From NCBI RefSeq assembly GCF_016924755.1, contig NZ_JAFFJX010000005.1:62001-126000 (forward strand): a stretch of DNA of 64,000 nucleotides, read 5' to 3'. The position numbers were made by a program, and so were the translations under genes. The DNA is from Longitalea arenae. Lineage in GTDB: Bacteria; Bacteroidota; Bacteroidia; Chitinophagales; Chitinophagaceae. Below the pieces are notes generated by a model that did not search any database, was not told where the DNA came from, and was given only the letters and a program-made list of their open reading frames with translations. How positions within the stretch are numbered: the first letter of the stretch is position 1; every line of letters starts with the position of its first letter. This document shows, one piece after another, positions 27,195 through 35,453 of this stretch.

Positions 27195-28553
27195 ATGTTA
27201 TTGAAGAATGCTACCATACTTGTGATCGATGATGATGTGGATGTGCTAACGGCTGTGCGGCTGCTGTTGAAAACAGAAGCAAAGGAAGTTGTGACTGAAA
27301 AGAATCCGGAGAATCTTCGCTGGTTATTATCGAAACAAAGCTTTGATGTGATCCTGCTTGATATGAACTTCAATAGTTCGATCAATACCGGTAACGAGGG
27401 TTTGTTCTGGTTGAAGAAGGTGAAAGAGTTTAAATCGGAGGCGGCCGTGATCATGATAACGGCCTATGGCGATATTGACCTGGCGGTGCGTTCGCTGAAA
27501 GAAGGGGCTGCTGATTTTGTAGTAAAGCCCTGGCACAACGAAAAGCTGATCATAACGATAAAGGATGCGCTAAAAAGAAAGGAAAGCAAATCCAGTTCAC
27601 CGCCTGTACGCAGCAGCGATTCCATTATAGGCACCGAGTTGCTGGGTGAGTCAGATATAATGGCCGATATTTTTTACAAGATCGAAAAGATCGCACCTAC
27701 CGATGCCAATATTCTTATTCTTGGCGAGAACGGAACCGGTAAAGACCTGATAGCAAAAGCCATTCACCAGCATTCATTACGCGCCAAAAAAGCCTATGTA
27801 AAAGTGGATGTAGGCGCGCTTACGGAAACCCTCTTCGAAAGTGAGCTGTTTGGTCATAAGAAAGGGGCTTTTACCGATGCGCGGGAAGACCGCGTAGGCC
27901 GTTTTGAAGCGGCCAATGGCGGTACCCTTTTTCTCGATGAGATCGGCAATATCTCGCTGCATCAACAGGCCAAATTATTAAGTGTATTACAAAACCGCCA
28001 GGTGATCAGGCTGGGTACGAACGATCCGGTGCCTGTTGATATCCGGCTTATTTGCGCTACCAATGTGCCGCTGGCAGAACTGGCGAATGAAAGCCGTTTT
28101 CGCAAAGACCTTATTTACCGCATCAATACGGTAGAGATCATGGTGCCGCCCTTACGAAAAAGAGGCAACGATATTATTCTGCTGGCAAAATATTTCAGCC
28201 AGTTGTACAGCAACAAGTACCTGAAGCCGGTAATGGAATTCGATGATAAGGCGATCGAGAAATTGCTGAACTATCATTTTCCCGGTAATATCCGCGAGTT
28301 GCAGTATACGATTGAACGGGCGGTGATCATGTCAGACGGGCATGAGCTGCAGGCGACTGACCTTATCTTTTCACCGATTGAATCTTCCTCTGCCCGCGAA
28401 AAAGAACCCGATGAGCTGAACCTAAGCGCCGTGGAAAAGAATACCATTCTGCATGTTATTGAAAAGCACAATGGCAATATTACGCGCGCTGCGAAGGAAC
28501 TGGGATTAACTCGAACGGCGCTGTACAGACGATTGAGTAAATACGATATCTAA
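27195..28553 (+). CDS. NtrC-type sigma-54-dependent response regulator
   Basis: A 452-residue regulator with three parts. The receiver domain has the acidic pocket DDD at residues 12-14, the phosphorylation site D56 in VILLDMNF, and Lys in FVVKPW. The AAA+ domain has Walker A GENGTGKD, a sigma-54 loop reading GAFTDA instead of GAFTGA, Walker B TLFLDE, and FPGNIRELQ. A Fis-type HTH ends it (ITRAAKELGLTRTALYRRL). It is paired with the histidine kinase gene 122 bases downstream and divergent from the ABC exporter operon. Control of that operon is an inference from this arrangement. Confidence 0.93.
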   Translation: MLLKNATILVIDDDVDVLTAVRLLLKTEAKEVVTEKNPENLRWLLSKQSFDVILLDMNFNSSINTGNEGLFWLKKVKEFKSEAAVIMITAYGDIDLAVRSLKEGAADFVVKPWHNEKLIITIKDALKRKESKSSSPPVRSSDSIIGTELLGESDIMADIFYKIEKIAPTDANILILGENGTGKDLIAKAIHQHSLRAKKAYVKVDVGALTETLFESELFGHKKGAFTDAREDRVGRFEAANGGTLFLDEIGNISLHQQAKLLSVLQNRQVIRLGTNDPVPVDIRLICATNVPLAELANESRFRKDLIYRINTVEIMVPPLRKRGNDIILLAKYFSQLYSNKYLKPVMEFDDKAIEKLLNYHFPGNIRELQYTIERAVIMSDGHELQATDLIFSPIESSSAREKEPDELNLSAVEKNTILHVIEKHNGNITRAAKELGLTRTALYRRLSKYDI

Positions 28554-28672
28554 TGTGATAATTTGATAATGTGATAATGTGATAATTTGATAATGTGATA
28601 ATGGGATAATGAATACGGGGCGAGGGAACCACAAACGACAAACCACAAACCACAAACCACAAACAATAAAAT
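28553..28672. repeat. Octamer then heptamer word repeats between regulator and kinase genes
   Basis: GATAATGT/GATAATTT words run with an 8-bp period at 28556-28610. From about 28628 to 28668 CCACAAA/GACAAAC words run with a 7-bp period, ending four bases before the kinase start codon. Two different words share one gap. Confidence 0.9.
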
Positions 28673-28675
28673 ATC

Positions 28676-30019
28676 TTGTTTTATAAACGTTTTGAATGGC
28701 GGATCATTTTCCAGGTCTTATTTCTTTTTGCAACCCTGGCCATAGCATCATTCCTGCTGGTAAAAGGCTATTATGTATACATGGTGGCCATGGCGCCACT
28801 GATCATCTATGGCATCGTTGAATTATACCGTTTCCAGCGAAAAGCGCATGCCGAGCTCGATCAGTTCGTTGAATCGGTACATTACCGGGATTTCTCGCGC
28901 TATTTCGATGTAAAACATGCCCCCCTTGAACTGCAACCTTTGCGAAAAGGGTTCAACGAGATCAATTCTACGTTTAAGGTAATGAGTAAGGAAAAGGAAA
29001 CGCAGTTCCAATACCTGCAGAAAATACTCGAACTGGTAGATACGGGCATTTTGTCGTACCGCGAGCATAATGGCGAAGTGGTTTGGATGAACGAATCGCT
29101 GAAGCGCATGCTGCAATTGCCTTACCTGAAAACCATTCATTCCCTGTCCCGCCGGGATACGGAACTGTATCGCCAGGTAACTTTACTGAAACCGGGGGAG
29201 ACAAAGATCGCCACTGCGCATTCTGAAAAAACATCGTTCAAATTATTGATGTCGGCTACGGCCTTTCAAACGGAGGGAAGCAAGTTCAAGCTGATCGCTT
29301 TTCAGAATGTTAGTGAGGCGCTGGATGAAACGGAATCAAAAGCCTGGCAAAAGCTGTTGAGCGTAATGACGCATGAGATCATGAATTCCATTGCGCCCAT
29401 TTCCTCATTGGCCGAAACATTGAAATACCGTTTGCAGCAGCTGGCCGAACGGCCGGAGATGGAGTCGGGCTCTATGGATGACCTGGAGCTGGGCATCGAT
29501 ACTATTAAGAGAAGGAGTGAAGGTTTGCTGAAGTTTGCAGAAACCTATCGAAACCTCAATAAGATCACTACGCTCAATTTGAAAAAGATCTATGTGCGCG
29601 ACCTGTTCGAAAATCTGCATCACCTGATGCAGCCCACACTCGATCAAAAGAATATTGAGCTGGAAATTGTATTGAAAGACCCCGACCTGGAACTGGATGC
29701 TGATACCAACCTGCTGGAGCAGGTGCTGATCAACCTGGTGGTGAATGCCATGGAGGCAGTGAAAGAGCGCCCGGCTCCGCGTATTATCTTATCTGCTTAT
29801 TATGCCAATAACCATCGAACGGTGATCAAAGTAGCAGATAATGGAATTGGAATGCCGGAAGAGGTGCTGGACAAAATATTCATTCCTTTTTTCAGTACCA
29901 AGAAAAGCGGCAGCGGTATTGGCCTGAGCCTGTGCAAGCAGATCATGATGCTGCACAAAGGCAATATTCAGGTGCAATCAGTAGAAGGGCATGGGACTGC
30001 CTTTATGATGCAGTTTTAG
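28676..30019 (+). CDS. Sensor histidine kinase (NtrB-like), TTG start
   Basis: A 447-residue membrane kinase. Two helices (about residues 8-25 and 30-48) enclose almost no periplasmic loop, so it probably senses within the membrane or cytoplasm. A PAS-like segment follows, then the H-box [12 protein letters not shown] (His about residue 233), N-box [10 protein letters not shown]1 DNGIGM and G2 GSGIGLSL. The frame is closed upstream by a stop at 28667, and the only start codon before the first helix is the TTG at 28676, directly after a heptamer repeat. It partners the response regulator upstream. Confidence 0.92.
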   Translation: MFYKRFEWRIIFQVLFLFATLAIASFLLVKGYYVYMVAMAPLIIYGIVELYRFQRKAHAELDQFVESVHYRDFSRYFDVKHAPLELQPLRKGFNEINSTFKVMSKEKETQFQYLQKILELVDTGILSYREHNGEVVWMNESLKRMLQLPYLKTIHSLSRRDTELYRQVTLLKPGETKIATAHSEKTSFKLLMSATAFQTEGSKFKLIAFQNVSEALDETESKAWQKLLSVMTHEIMNSIAPISSLAETLKYRLQQLAERPEMESGSMDDLELGIDTIKRRSEGLLKFAETYRNLNKITTLNLKKIYVRDLFENLHHLMQPTLDQKNIELEIVLKDPDLELDADTNLLEQVLINLVVNAMEAVKERPAPRIILSAYYANNHRTVIKVADNGIGMPEEVLDKIFIPFFSTKKSGSGIGLSLCKQIMMLHKGNIQVQSVEGHGTAFMMQF

Positions 30020-30071
30020 TCAATGTGCTGATGTGCTAATGTGCTGATGTGCTAATGTGCTAATTAGCTAA
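30020..30071. repeat. Octamer word repeat (GCTGATGT/GCTAATGT)
   Basis: Six 8-bp words alternate GCTGATGT and GCTAATGT and end GCTAATTA between the convergent kinase gene and the next minus-strand gene. They are reverse complements of the words at 17425-17478. Confidence 0.88.
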
Positions 30072-30104
30072 ATAACTGCCCCGCTTAAAACTTAGTCATT
30101 TTTT

Positions 30105-30611
30105 TTACGTAGTCAGGGTTACCCGCTTTGCCAGCCAGCTGTCTTTAACGGGGATCAGCCAGTTGTTTTCCAGTTCCTCTTTTGTTTGCACGAGGTTGTT
30201 GAAATAGAGCGTATCAGCGGAAATGAAGTTATTATCAACAGCGTATTGCAATTGGGCGAGCGGCAGCATTTGCACTTTATCTTTTACCTGAAAGGCCAGC
30301 ATCTGCCGGTCGAACATATTCACCTTGAACAACTGTTCTATTTGTTTGATGAGGCGAACGGAGCTGTCGGTACTGCAGCCACTTACGCCGGTAGCGTGTT
30401 CGTCGGCCATGAGCACAATGAACTGGCCAAAGAACAGGTTGGCATATCCTTTTACCGGGGCGCCATGCGATTGCCAGTTGGCGGTAAAGCTACTGAGCAG
30501 TTCCTCAATATGCAATGCTTCGCTCATCATAAACAACCGGCTGCTCTGGTAAACCCAAACCCTCGAATCCGGTGCAAAGTCGGCCGGTATCAGTTCTCTG
30601 TAATCTGTCAT
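30105..30611 (-). CDS. Conserved Bacteroidota protein of unknown function
   Basis: A 168-residue soluble protein with SRVWVYQSSRLF near the start, GQFIVLMADEHATGVSGCSTDSSVRLIKQIEQLF in the middle and FDRQMLAFQ after it. Relatives in this phylum are often labelled 'ABC transporter ATPase', but no Walker motif is present, so I do not repeat that label. The Gly-Cys-Ser-x-Asp core is the most conserved-looking part. The start at 30611 is supported by the family N-terminus. A -7-like box ends only five bases upstream, so the mRNA may be leaderless. Function unknown. Confidence 0.75.
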   Translation of the reverse strand: MTDYRELIPADFAPDSRVWVYQSSRLFMMSEALHIEELLSSFTANWQSHGAPVKGYANLFFGQFIVLMADEHATGVSGCSTDSSVRLIKQIEQLFKVNMFDRQMLAFQVKDKVQMLPLAQLQYAVDNNFISADTLYFNNLVQTKEELENNWLIPVKDSWLAKRVTLTT

Positions 30612-30615
30612 GGTG

Positions 30616-30623
30616 CAAAATTA
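30616..30623 (-). promoter_or_regulatory. -7 box abutting a start codon
   Basis: TAATTTTG on the minus strand matches TAnnTTTG and ends five bases before the ATG at 30611. If it is used, transcription would begin at or next to the start codon. Confidence 0.45.
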
Positions 30624-30813
30624 ATACAAATCGGTTACTTCCTTGTATTACAATGCGAAACAATGAAAGTTTGATATTAAGGGATTTATATAATGCCGGG
30701 GGAAGTGCAGATAATGTGAGAACTTATTTTAAATGAATAGTGGCATATAAGCCCATGATCATTACTACAAGAATTATTAAAGTGCCAAGCAACCATTTTT
30801 GTAATAAATAATG

Positions 30814-30846
30814 AAACAAAAAACGGTCAGGGCACAGCCCCGACCG
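30814..30846 (-). terminator. Rho-independent terminator of ychF
   Basis: On the minus strand CGGTCGGGGC, loop TGT, GCCCTGACCG (one G-T pair) is followed by six T residues, 25 bases past the ychF stop. Confidence 0.92.
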
Positions 30847-30870
30847 CTATAAAAAGTTCCTGTATTGAAT

Positions 30871-31968
30871 TTATACATTAAACCTGAAATGCATCACATC
30901 GCCATCTTTCACCACATAATCCTTACCCTCAATGCGCAATTTACCGGCTTCGCGGCAAGCGGCTTCTGAACCATAAGTGATATAATCGTTATAAGCGATT
31001 ACTTCGGCTTTAATAAAACCTTTTTCAAAATCGGTGTGAATAACGCTGGCGGCCTGCGGGGCTTTCCAGCCTTCGTGGATCGTCCACGCGCGTACTTCCT
31101 GTACACCGGCAGTAAAGTAAGTTTGCAGGTTCAGTAATTTATAAGCTGAATGGATCAGGCGGTCGAGGGCCGGTTCGGTCATTTTGTATTCTTCCATGAA
31201 CATCTGCTTGTCGGCCGGATCTTCCATTTCACTGATCTGGGCTTCAATGCTATTGTTCATGATGATCACCTGTGCATTTTCGCCTTTAACGGCTTCCTGC
31301 AAAGCAGCTGAGAACTTATTACCGGTATGCATACTGGCTTCATCTACATTCGCCACATAAAGCACCGGTTTTTCGGTGAGCAGGAAGAGGTCGGCAATGG
31401 CCAGGCGTTCCTCTTTGGTCAATCCCATTTCGCGGATGCTTTTGCCTTTTTCCAGGTGCTCTTTGCAACGTACCAGTACGTCATATTCCACTTTCAGCTT
31501 GGGATCGAGGCGGGCCTGCTTTTCAATACGGCTCAGTTTCTTGTCAACGCTTTCCAGGTCTTTCAGCTGTAATTCAATATCGATGATCTCTTTATCGCCT
31601 ACAGGATTAATGGCGCCCTCGTCCCGTAAAATGTTCTCGTCCTCAAAACAGCGGATCACGTGAATGATGGCATCCACTTCACGGATATTACCCAGGAATT
31701 TATTACCTAATCCTTCCCCCTTGCTGGCGCCACGCACCAGGCCGGCTATGTCCACAATTTCGATCTGCGTAGGAACAATACGGTCGGGATGCACCAGCTC
31801 TGCCAGCTTTTGCAACCGGGCGTCGGGCACGTCAACCAGTCCAACATTCGGATCGATGGTACAGAAACGATAGTTGCTGGCTTGTGCTTTGGCACTGTTG
31901 CTCACTGCGTTAAATAAAGTCGATTTCCCAACGTTCGGTAATCCTACGATTCCTGCTTGTAAAGCCAT
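30871..31968 (-). CDS. ychF: Ribosome-binding ATPase YchF (Obg family)
   Basis: A 365-residue P-loop protein of the TRAFAC class that prefers ATP over GTP and binds ribosomes. G1 is GLPNVGKST (residues 9-17) and G3 is DIAGLVRGASKGEGLGNKFL. The G4 region is NVDE instead of NKxD, as expected for the ATP-specific YchF branch. A helical insertion follows (LKDLESVDKKLSRIEKQ), and the TGS domain at the C-terminus ends DGDVMHFRFNV. Length is normal. It is monocistronic, with a promoter box at 32099-32106 and a strong terminator. Identification is very sure. Confidence 0.97.
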   Translation of the reverse strand: MALQAGIVGLPNVGKSTLFNAVSNSAKAQASNYRFCTIDPNVGLVDVPDARLQKLAELVHPDRIVPTQIEIVDIAGLVRGASKGEGLGNKFLGNIREVDAIIHVIRCFEDENILRDEGAINPVGDKEIIDIELQLKDLESVDKKLSRIEKQARLDPKLKVEYDVLVRCKEHLEKGKSIREMGLTKEERLAIADLFLLTEKPVLYVANVDEASMHTGNKFSAALQEAVKGENAQVIIMNNSIEAQISEMEDPADKQMFMEEYKMTEPALDRLIHSAYKLLNLQTYFTAGVQEVRAWTIHEGWKAPQAASVIHTDFEKGFIKAEVIAYNDYITYGSEAACREAGKLRIEGKDYVVKDGDVMHFRFNV

Positions 31969-31975
31969 TTTACTA

Positions 31976-32088
31976 GTTTATTGTTTGTGGTTTGTGGTTT
32001 GAGGTTATTGCCGTCTTTCGATCTCACGATCAATGGCCGGCCTAATACGCAACCAGCTCGAAACACAGAACTTAGAACTTAGAACTGT
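31976..32088. repeat. Heptamer words in the ychF leader
   Basis: GTTTGTG words occur at 31982-32001 and AACTTAG words at 32068-32083, both with a 7-bp period. Both would be in the ychF 5' untranslated leader if the box at 32099 is used. The first word is the reverse complement of the CCACAAA word at 28628-28668. Confidence 0.75.
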
Positions 32089-32098
32089 TTTCGGGGCG

Positions 32099-32106
32099 CA
32101 AAGATA
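32099..32106 (-). promoter_or_regulatory. -7 promoter box for ychF
   Basis: TATCTTTG on the minus strand, identical to the miaB and amidase boxes, lies 131 bases before the ychF start. Confidence 0.6.
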
Positions 32107-32172
32107 GGGTATTACGGGGTGATAAAATATGGCCGGATTCCTTTATCTTGAGCGCTTAATCTTATTTCCCTT

Positions 32173-33576
32173 ATGGCATTAAGTCGCATCTGGAGTGCCT
32201 TTATCATTGTTTCCATTTTAGTTGCTGGTATTCAATTTCTCGCCGGTGGTCAAAAGCAGGTTTTCAGTTCCATGGTCGTAGGAAAACGGGGGGATTCTGT
32301 ACAGGTTAAAGAAATGCCTGTGGTTGCGGCTGAACCTTCGCTGGCAGCAGCCCTGGATACCATGGGCCGGGTAAAACAGGGCGACCTGATCTACCGCAAG
32401 GAAGCCGATAAAGTGGTGGCCGTAAGGGTACAATCTGCCAACGGTATTGTAGACACCTGCTGGGATGCGGTAGATCTCTGTTTGAAACTGATCGGCATCC
32501 TGGCCCTCTTCATGGGTTTTATGAGTATTGCGGAAAGGGCCGGGGGTATTAACCTCTTGTCGCGCATTATCGGACCATTCTTCTCAAAACTATTTCCCGA
32601 AGTACCGAAGGGCCATCCGGCCATGGGCCATATGATCATGAATTTTTCAGCCAATCTATTGGGGCTCGATAATGCGGCCACGCCTTTCGGCCTGAAGGCC
32701 ATGCAAAGCCTGCAGGAGCTGAACCCGAAAAAAGAGGTGGCCTCCAATGCCCAGATCATGTTCCTCTGTTTGCATGCCGCGGGCTTTAACCTGATCCCCG
32801 TAAGTGTTATTGCCGTAAGGGCGGCCCAGCATGCGAGTGATCCTACAGATGTATTCCTGCCTTGCATGATCGTGACCTTTGTGGGTACCATGACGGCCAT
32901 GTTCATTGTTTCTTTCCGGCAAAAGATCAATTTGCTGCAGCCGGTTATCATCACGTGGATCGCAGGCATATCTGCGGCGGTGGGCCTGCTCGTCTGGTAC
33001 CTAACGACCCTCGATGCCAATGGCGTGCAGTTCTTTTCGAGCGTGTTGAGCAACGGGCTGATCCTGGTGGTGTTCCTGTTGATCGTGCTGGGGGCGGTAT
33101 ATAAAAAAATTGACGTATTTGACGCTTTTATAGACGGGGCGAAAAATGGTTTTGAAACGGCGATCCGCATCATTCCTTACCTCGTTGGGATCCTGGTGGC
33201 GGTAAGCATGCTGCGCACCAGCGGTACTTTCGATGTGATCATGGAAGGCATCAAGAACTTTTTTGCATTCCTGGGCACCGATACCCGTTTTGTAGATGGA
33301 CTGCCTACCGCGCTGATCCGTCCATTAAGCGGCGGCGCCGCCCGGGGAATGATGGTGAGCACCATGATCGCCAATGGGCCCGATTCCTTCGCAAGCCGCC
33401 TTTCTGGTATCTTCCAGGGCGCCTCGGATACTACTTTCTATGTGGTGGCGGTTTATTTCGGTTCCGTTTCCATCAAAAATACCCGCTATGCCATTGGCTC
33501 CATGTTACTGGCCGACCTGGCGGGCGTTATTACAGCGATCATCTTGGCGTATCTCTTCTTTGGGAATGCCGCTTGA
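32173..33576 (+). CDS. Fused SpmA/SpmB-like nucleoside-recognition (Gate) membrane protein
   Basis: A 467-residue polytopic membrane protein that joins two Gate domains, equivalent to spore maturation proteins SpmA and SpmB of Firmicutes. The first half shows MGFMSIAERAGGINLLSRIIGPFFSKLFPEVPKGHPAMGHM and NLLGLDNAATPFGLKAM. The second half shows FIDGAKNGFETAIRIIPYLVGILVAVSMLR and LIRPLSGGAARGMM. The organism is not a spore former by any sign here. In non-sporing bacteria the role is unknown, with nucleoside or small-molecule transport only suggested. It converges on the first DeoR gene. Confidence 0.9.
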   Translation: MALSRIWSAFIIVSILVAGIQFLAGGQKQVFSSMVVGKRGDSVQVKEMPVVAAEPSLAAALDTMGRVKQGDLIYRKEADKVVAVRVQSANGIVDTCWDAVDLCLKLIGILALFMGFMSIAERAGGINLLSRIIGPFFSKLFPEVPKGHPAMGHMIMNFSANLLGLDNAATPFGLKAMQSLQELNPKKEVASNAQIMFLCLHAAGFNLIPVSVIAVRAAQHASDPTDVFLPCMIVTFVGTMTAMFIVSFRQKINLLQPVIITWIAGISAAVGLLVWYLTTLDANGVQFFSSVLSNGLILVVFLLIVLGAVYKKIDVFDAFIDGAKNGFETAIRIIPYLVGILVAVSMLRTSGTFDVIMEGIKNFFAFLGTDTRFVDGLPTALIRPLSGGAARGMMVSTMIANGPDSFASRLSGIFQGASDTTFYVVAVYFGSVSIKNTRYAIGSMLLADLAGVITAIILAYLFFGNAA

Positions 33577-33577
33577 G

Positions 33578-33656
33578 CGATGTGCTGATTAGCTGATATG
33601 CTGATGTGCTAATTAGCTGATGTGCTGATGTGCTAATTAGCTGATGTGCTAATGGA
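33578..33656. repeat. Octamer word repeat (GCTGATGT/GCTAATTA)
   Basis: At least nine 8-bp words (GATGTGCT, GATTAGCT, GATATGCT, GATGTGCT, AATTAGCT and so on) fill the 85-bp convergent gap almost completely. Confidence 0.92.
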
Positions 33657-33661
33657 ATGCG

Positions 33662-34411
33662 TTACAATACCTGAATGCCTGCGTCTTTATACGGCTTTAA
33701 TTTAGGATCATCGGGTGGTAATTCAGTGATCAGAACGTCTATATGCTGGATGTCGCAAATATGAATGGGCTGCAAGGTGTTGATCTTTTCGGAAATGGTG
33801 AGGCAGACGATTTTTTGGGCCGACTGGATCATGGCTTTTTTCAACTGCACGACTTCCCAATCATTGTCGGTAGTGCCATGTTTGAGGTCGATGGCATTGA
33901 TGCCCAACAGGCAAAGATCGGCATTGATCTGTTTTATTTTGGCAATGGCTTCGGCGCCGATGGTGATCTTGGAACTTTTTGAAATGCGGTCGCCGATCAT
34001 GATCACGTCGATGGTTGGGTGCTGCATATATTCCAGGATTGCCGGTATGCTGCCCGACATGAAGGTGGCTTTTAACTGACGGGGCAGGGCACGCGCCAGC
34101 TCAATAATGGTGGTGCCGCCACTCGTGAGCACAAACATGCCGTTTTGAATGAGGGTAGCTGCTTTGCTGGCAATGATCTTTTTGTGATCCTGTGAGTAAA
34201 CATTTTCAGTGGGATAATAAACTTCGTTGAAGGAGTGGCTGAGCGCGCCCCCATGTACTTTTATGATCTTGCCTTCATCCGCCAGTTCCTGCAGATCCCG
34301 CCGGATCGTGTCTTCAGACACGCGGATCTCCTGGCTTAATAAAGAAGAAAGCACCTTATTGTGCAGGTTAACCTGGTGCAAAATATAGGCCTGACGCTCT
34401 TTTTTTAGCAT
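33662..34411 (-). CDS. DeoR/GlpR-family transcriptional regulator, copy 1
   Basis: A 249-residue repressor-type protein. The N-terminal winged HTH is LSSLLSQEIRVSEDTIRRDLQELADEGKIIKVHGGA. The C-terminal sugar-phosphate-sensing DeoRC domain shows FVLTSGGTTIIELARALP, IGDRISK and LLGINAID. It is about 82% identical, by my ungapped count, to the second DeoR at 40454-41203, with the HTH nearly unchanged. The two probably read the same operators but may sense different ligands. A promoter box is at 34435-34442. The pair brackets a coiled-coil gene and a SusC/SusD pair. Confidence 0.92.
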   Translation of the reverse strand: MLKKERQAYILHQVNLHNKVLSSLLSQEIRVSEDTIRRDLQELADEGKIIKVHGGALSHSFNEVYYPTENVYSQDHKKIIASKAATLIQNGMFVLTSGGTTIIELARALPRQLKATFMSGSIPAILEYMQHPTIDVIMIGDRISKSSKITIGAEAIAKIKQINADLCLLGINAIDLKHGTTDNDWEVVQLKKAMIQSAQKIVCLTISEKINTLQPIHICDIQHIDVLITELPPDDPKLKPYKDAGIQVL

Positions 34412-34434
34412 ATGCAGTGTATGTGGTTACATGT

Positions 34435-34442
34435 CAAATATA
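34435..34442 (-). promoter_or_regulatory. -7 promoter box for DeoR copy 1
   Basis: TATATTTG on the minus strand lies 24 bases before the start. The decamer CGCATAAAAT occurs just upstream (34452-34461) and again upstream of DeoR copy 2, so it may be part of a shared operator. Confidence 0.55.
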
Positions 34443-34583
34443 ACCATTTGCCGCATAAAATTGCATGAAATCGGAAAGAAAACGCGGTTTATGGGGTTCT
34501 TTTTGCCTGTTATGCCGCCGGTTTGCGGTTTTCTGCTGCTTAAAAGCTGCTTTGGCGCATCTGCGGTATGGCCGAAAACCCCA

Positions 34584-35291
34584 TCAATTCGATTCTCCAT
34601 TGATGGCCGCAAAAAGAGCTACAATGTCTTTGTCGAGCCCCACGATCTTGTTGTGTAATTGAATATGTTTATCCAGAAATGCGGCGCGTGTATCATACAA
34701 TTTATCGGCCCGCCCGGTCAGATCACAAAAAGCGCCCCTGAAATCGTCAAAGTTCTCATCAAGACTGCAAATGTCGATCTCCATATTCTTATAATCGCGG
34801 ATGATGGGCGAGAAATAATGCTCATCAAATTCGTCAAATTGCTGTTCCAGTTTTTCCTGCTGTTGTTCGGTAGTCGCATATTCATGCTCGGCAGTCTTCA
34901 ACCCCTCGACATAAATATCAAAGCTGCGATTAAAGTTATGTAACTCGGTAAGCAGGGGCTGGGTGTCGTAACAAACGCGTTCGCTTTCATCAATAGTTTC
35001 TATTTCACTTTCCGACAAGGGGCCGCCTTCTTCCAGATAATGCAACATGGGTGTTAGCAGCAGGTACTCGTTCTGCAGGTTCTCAAAGATCAGCTGGCAT
35101 TGTTGCAAGGGTTTTACCGCCGAGGTATAGTATGTTTCTAACCGTGTTATTACTTGTTTATACGCCTCTGCGCTGTTGTGCAGTTCGACGTATTTTTCAA
35201 TGGCTGTTTGTTCGAGTGCACTCAGGGGCGCTTCGCTCACATAATCCAAACGTATAACGTGGAAAGGGTGGTTAATGATCGTTGGTTTCAT
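34584..35291 (-). CDS. Coiled-coil protein of unknown function beside the SusCD locus
   Basis: A 235-residue, acidic, largely helical protein with no signal peptide or membrane segment. It reads as long amphipathic helices (AIEKYVELHNSAEAYKQVITRLETYY; EYATTEQQQEKLEQQFDEFDEHY) and is likely a coiled coil. I start at the ATG at 35291 (MKPTIINHPFHVIRLD); another ATG lies three codons upstream. I do not recognise a family. It sits between DeoR copy 1 and SusD on the same strand, with two direct repeats (35321-35376) in its upstream region that may be regulator sites. Confidence 0.6.
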   Translation of the reverse strand: MKPTIINHPFHVIRLDYVSEAPLSALEQTAIEKYVELHNSAEAYKQVITRLETYYTSAVKPLQQCQLIFENLQNEYLLLTPMLHYLEEGGPLSESEIETIDESERVCYDTQPLLTELHNFNRSFDIYVEGLKTAEHEYATTEQQQEKLEQQFDEFDEHYFSPIIRDYKNMEIDICSLDENFDDFRGAFCDLTGRADKLYDTRAAFLDKHIQLHNKIVGLDKDIVALFAAINGESN

Positions 35292-35320
35292 AAACACCAT
35301 TTTATATAAAGCTACCGATT

Positions 35321-35376
35321 ATTAACGCAAGATGTAATGCGTGGCGGATTTTTAATTAACACAAGATGTGCTGCGT
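35321..35376. promoter_or_regulatory. Pair of 22-bp direct repeats, candidate operator
   Basis: Positions 35321-35342 and 35355-35376 match in 19 of 22 bases and are spaced 34 bp start to start. The first contains the inverted half-sites ACGCA and TGCGT eight bases apart; the second keeps one half. They lie directly upstream of the coiled-coil gene. ACGCA also occurs twice upstream of DeoR copy 2. The operator role is inference. Confidence 0.45.
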
Positions 35377-35390
35377 ACACCAAATGAAAG

Positions 35391-35427
35391 AAGGCCCCTG
35401 TTCCGGCGCAGCCGGAACAGGGGCCTT
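35391..35427 (-). terminator. Perfect 17-bp hairpin after the SusD gene
   Basis: AAGGCCCCTGTTCCGGC, loop GCA, then the exact reverse complement. On the minus strand it is followed by CTTTCATTT, a weak T-tract. It lies 27 bases past the SusD stop and most likely ends the SusCD transcript. Confidence 0.85.
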
Positions 35428-35453
35428 CAGGCTTGTTACCCTGTGCGTTGGGT

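Noticed and set aside
32391-33173. 260-codon minus-strand frame opposite the SpmA/SpmB fusion
   Set aside because: It is antisense to a clear membrane-protein gene and has no independent features.
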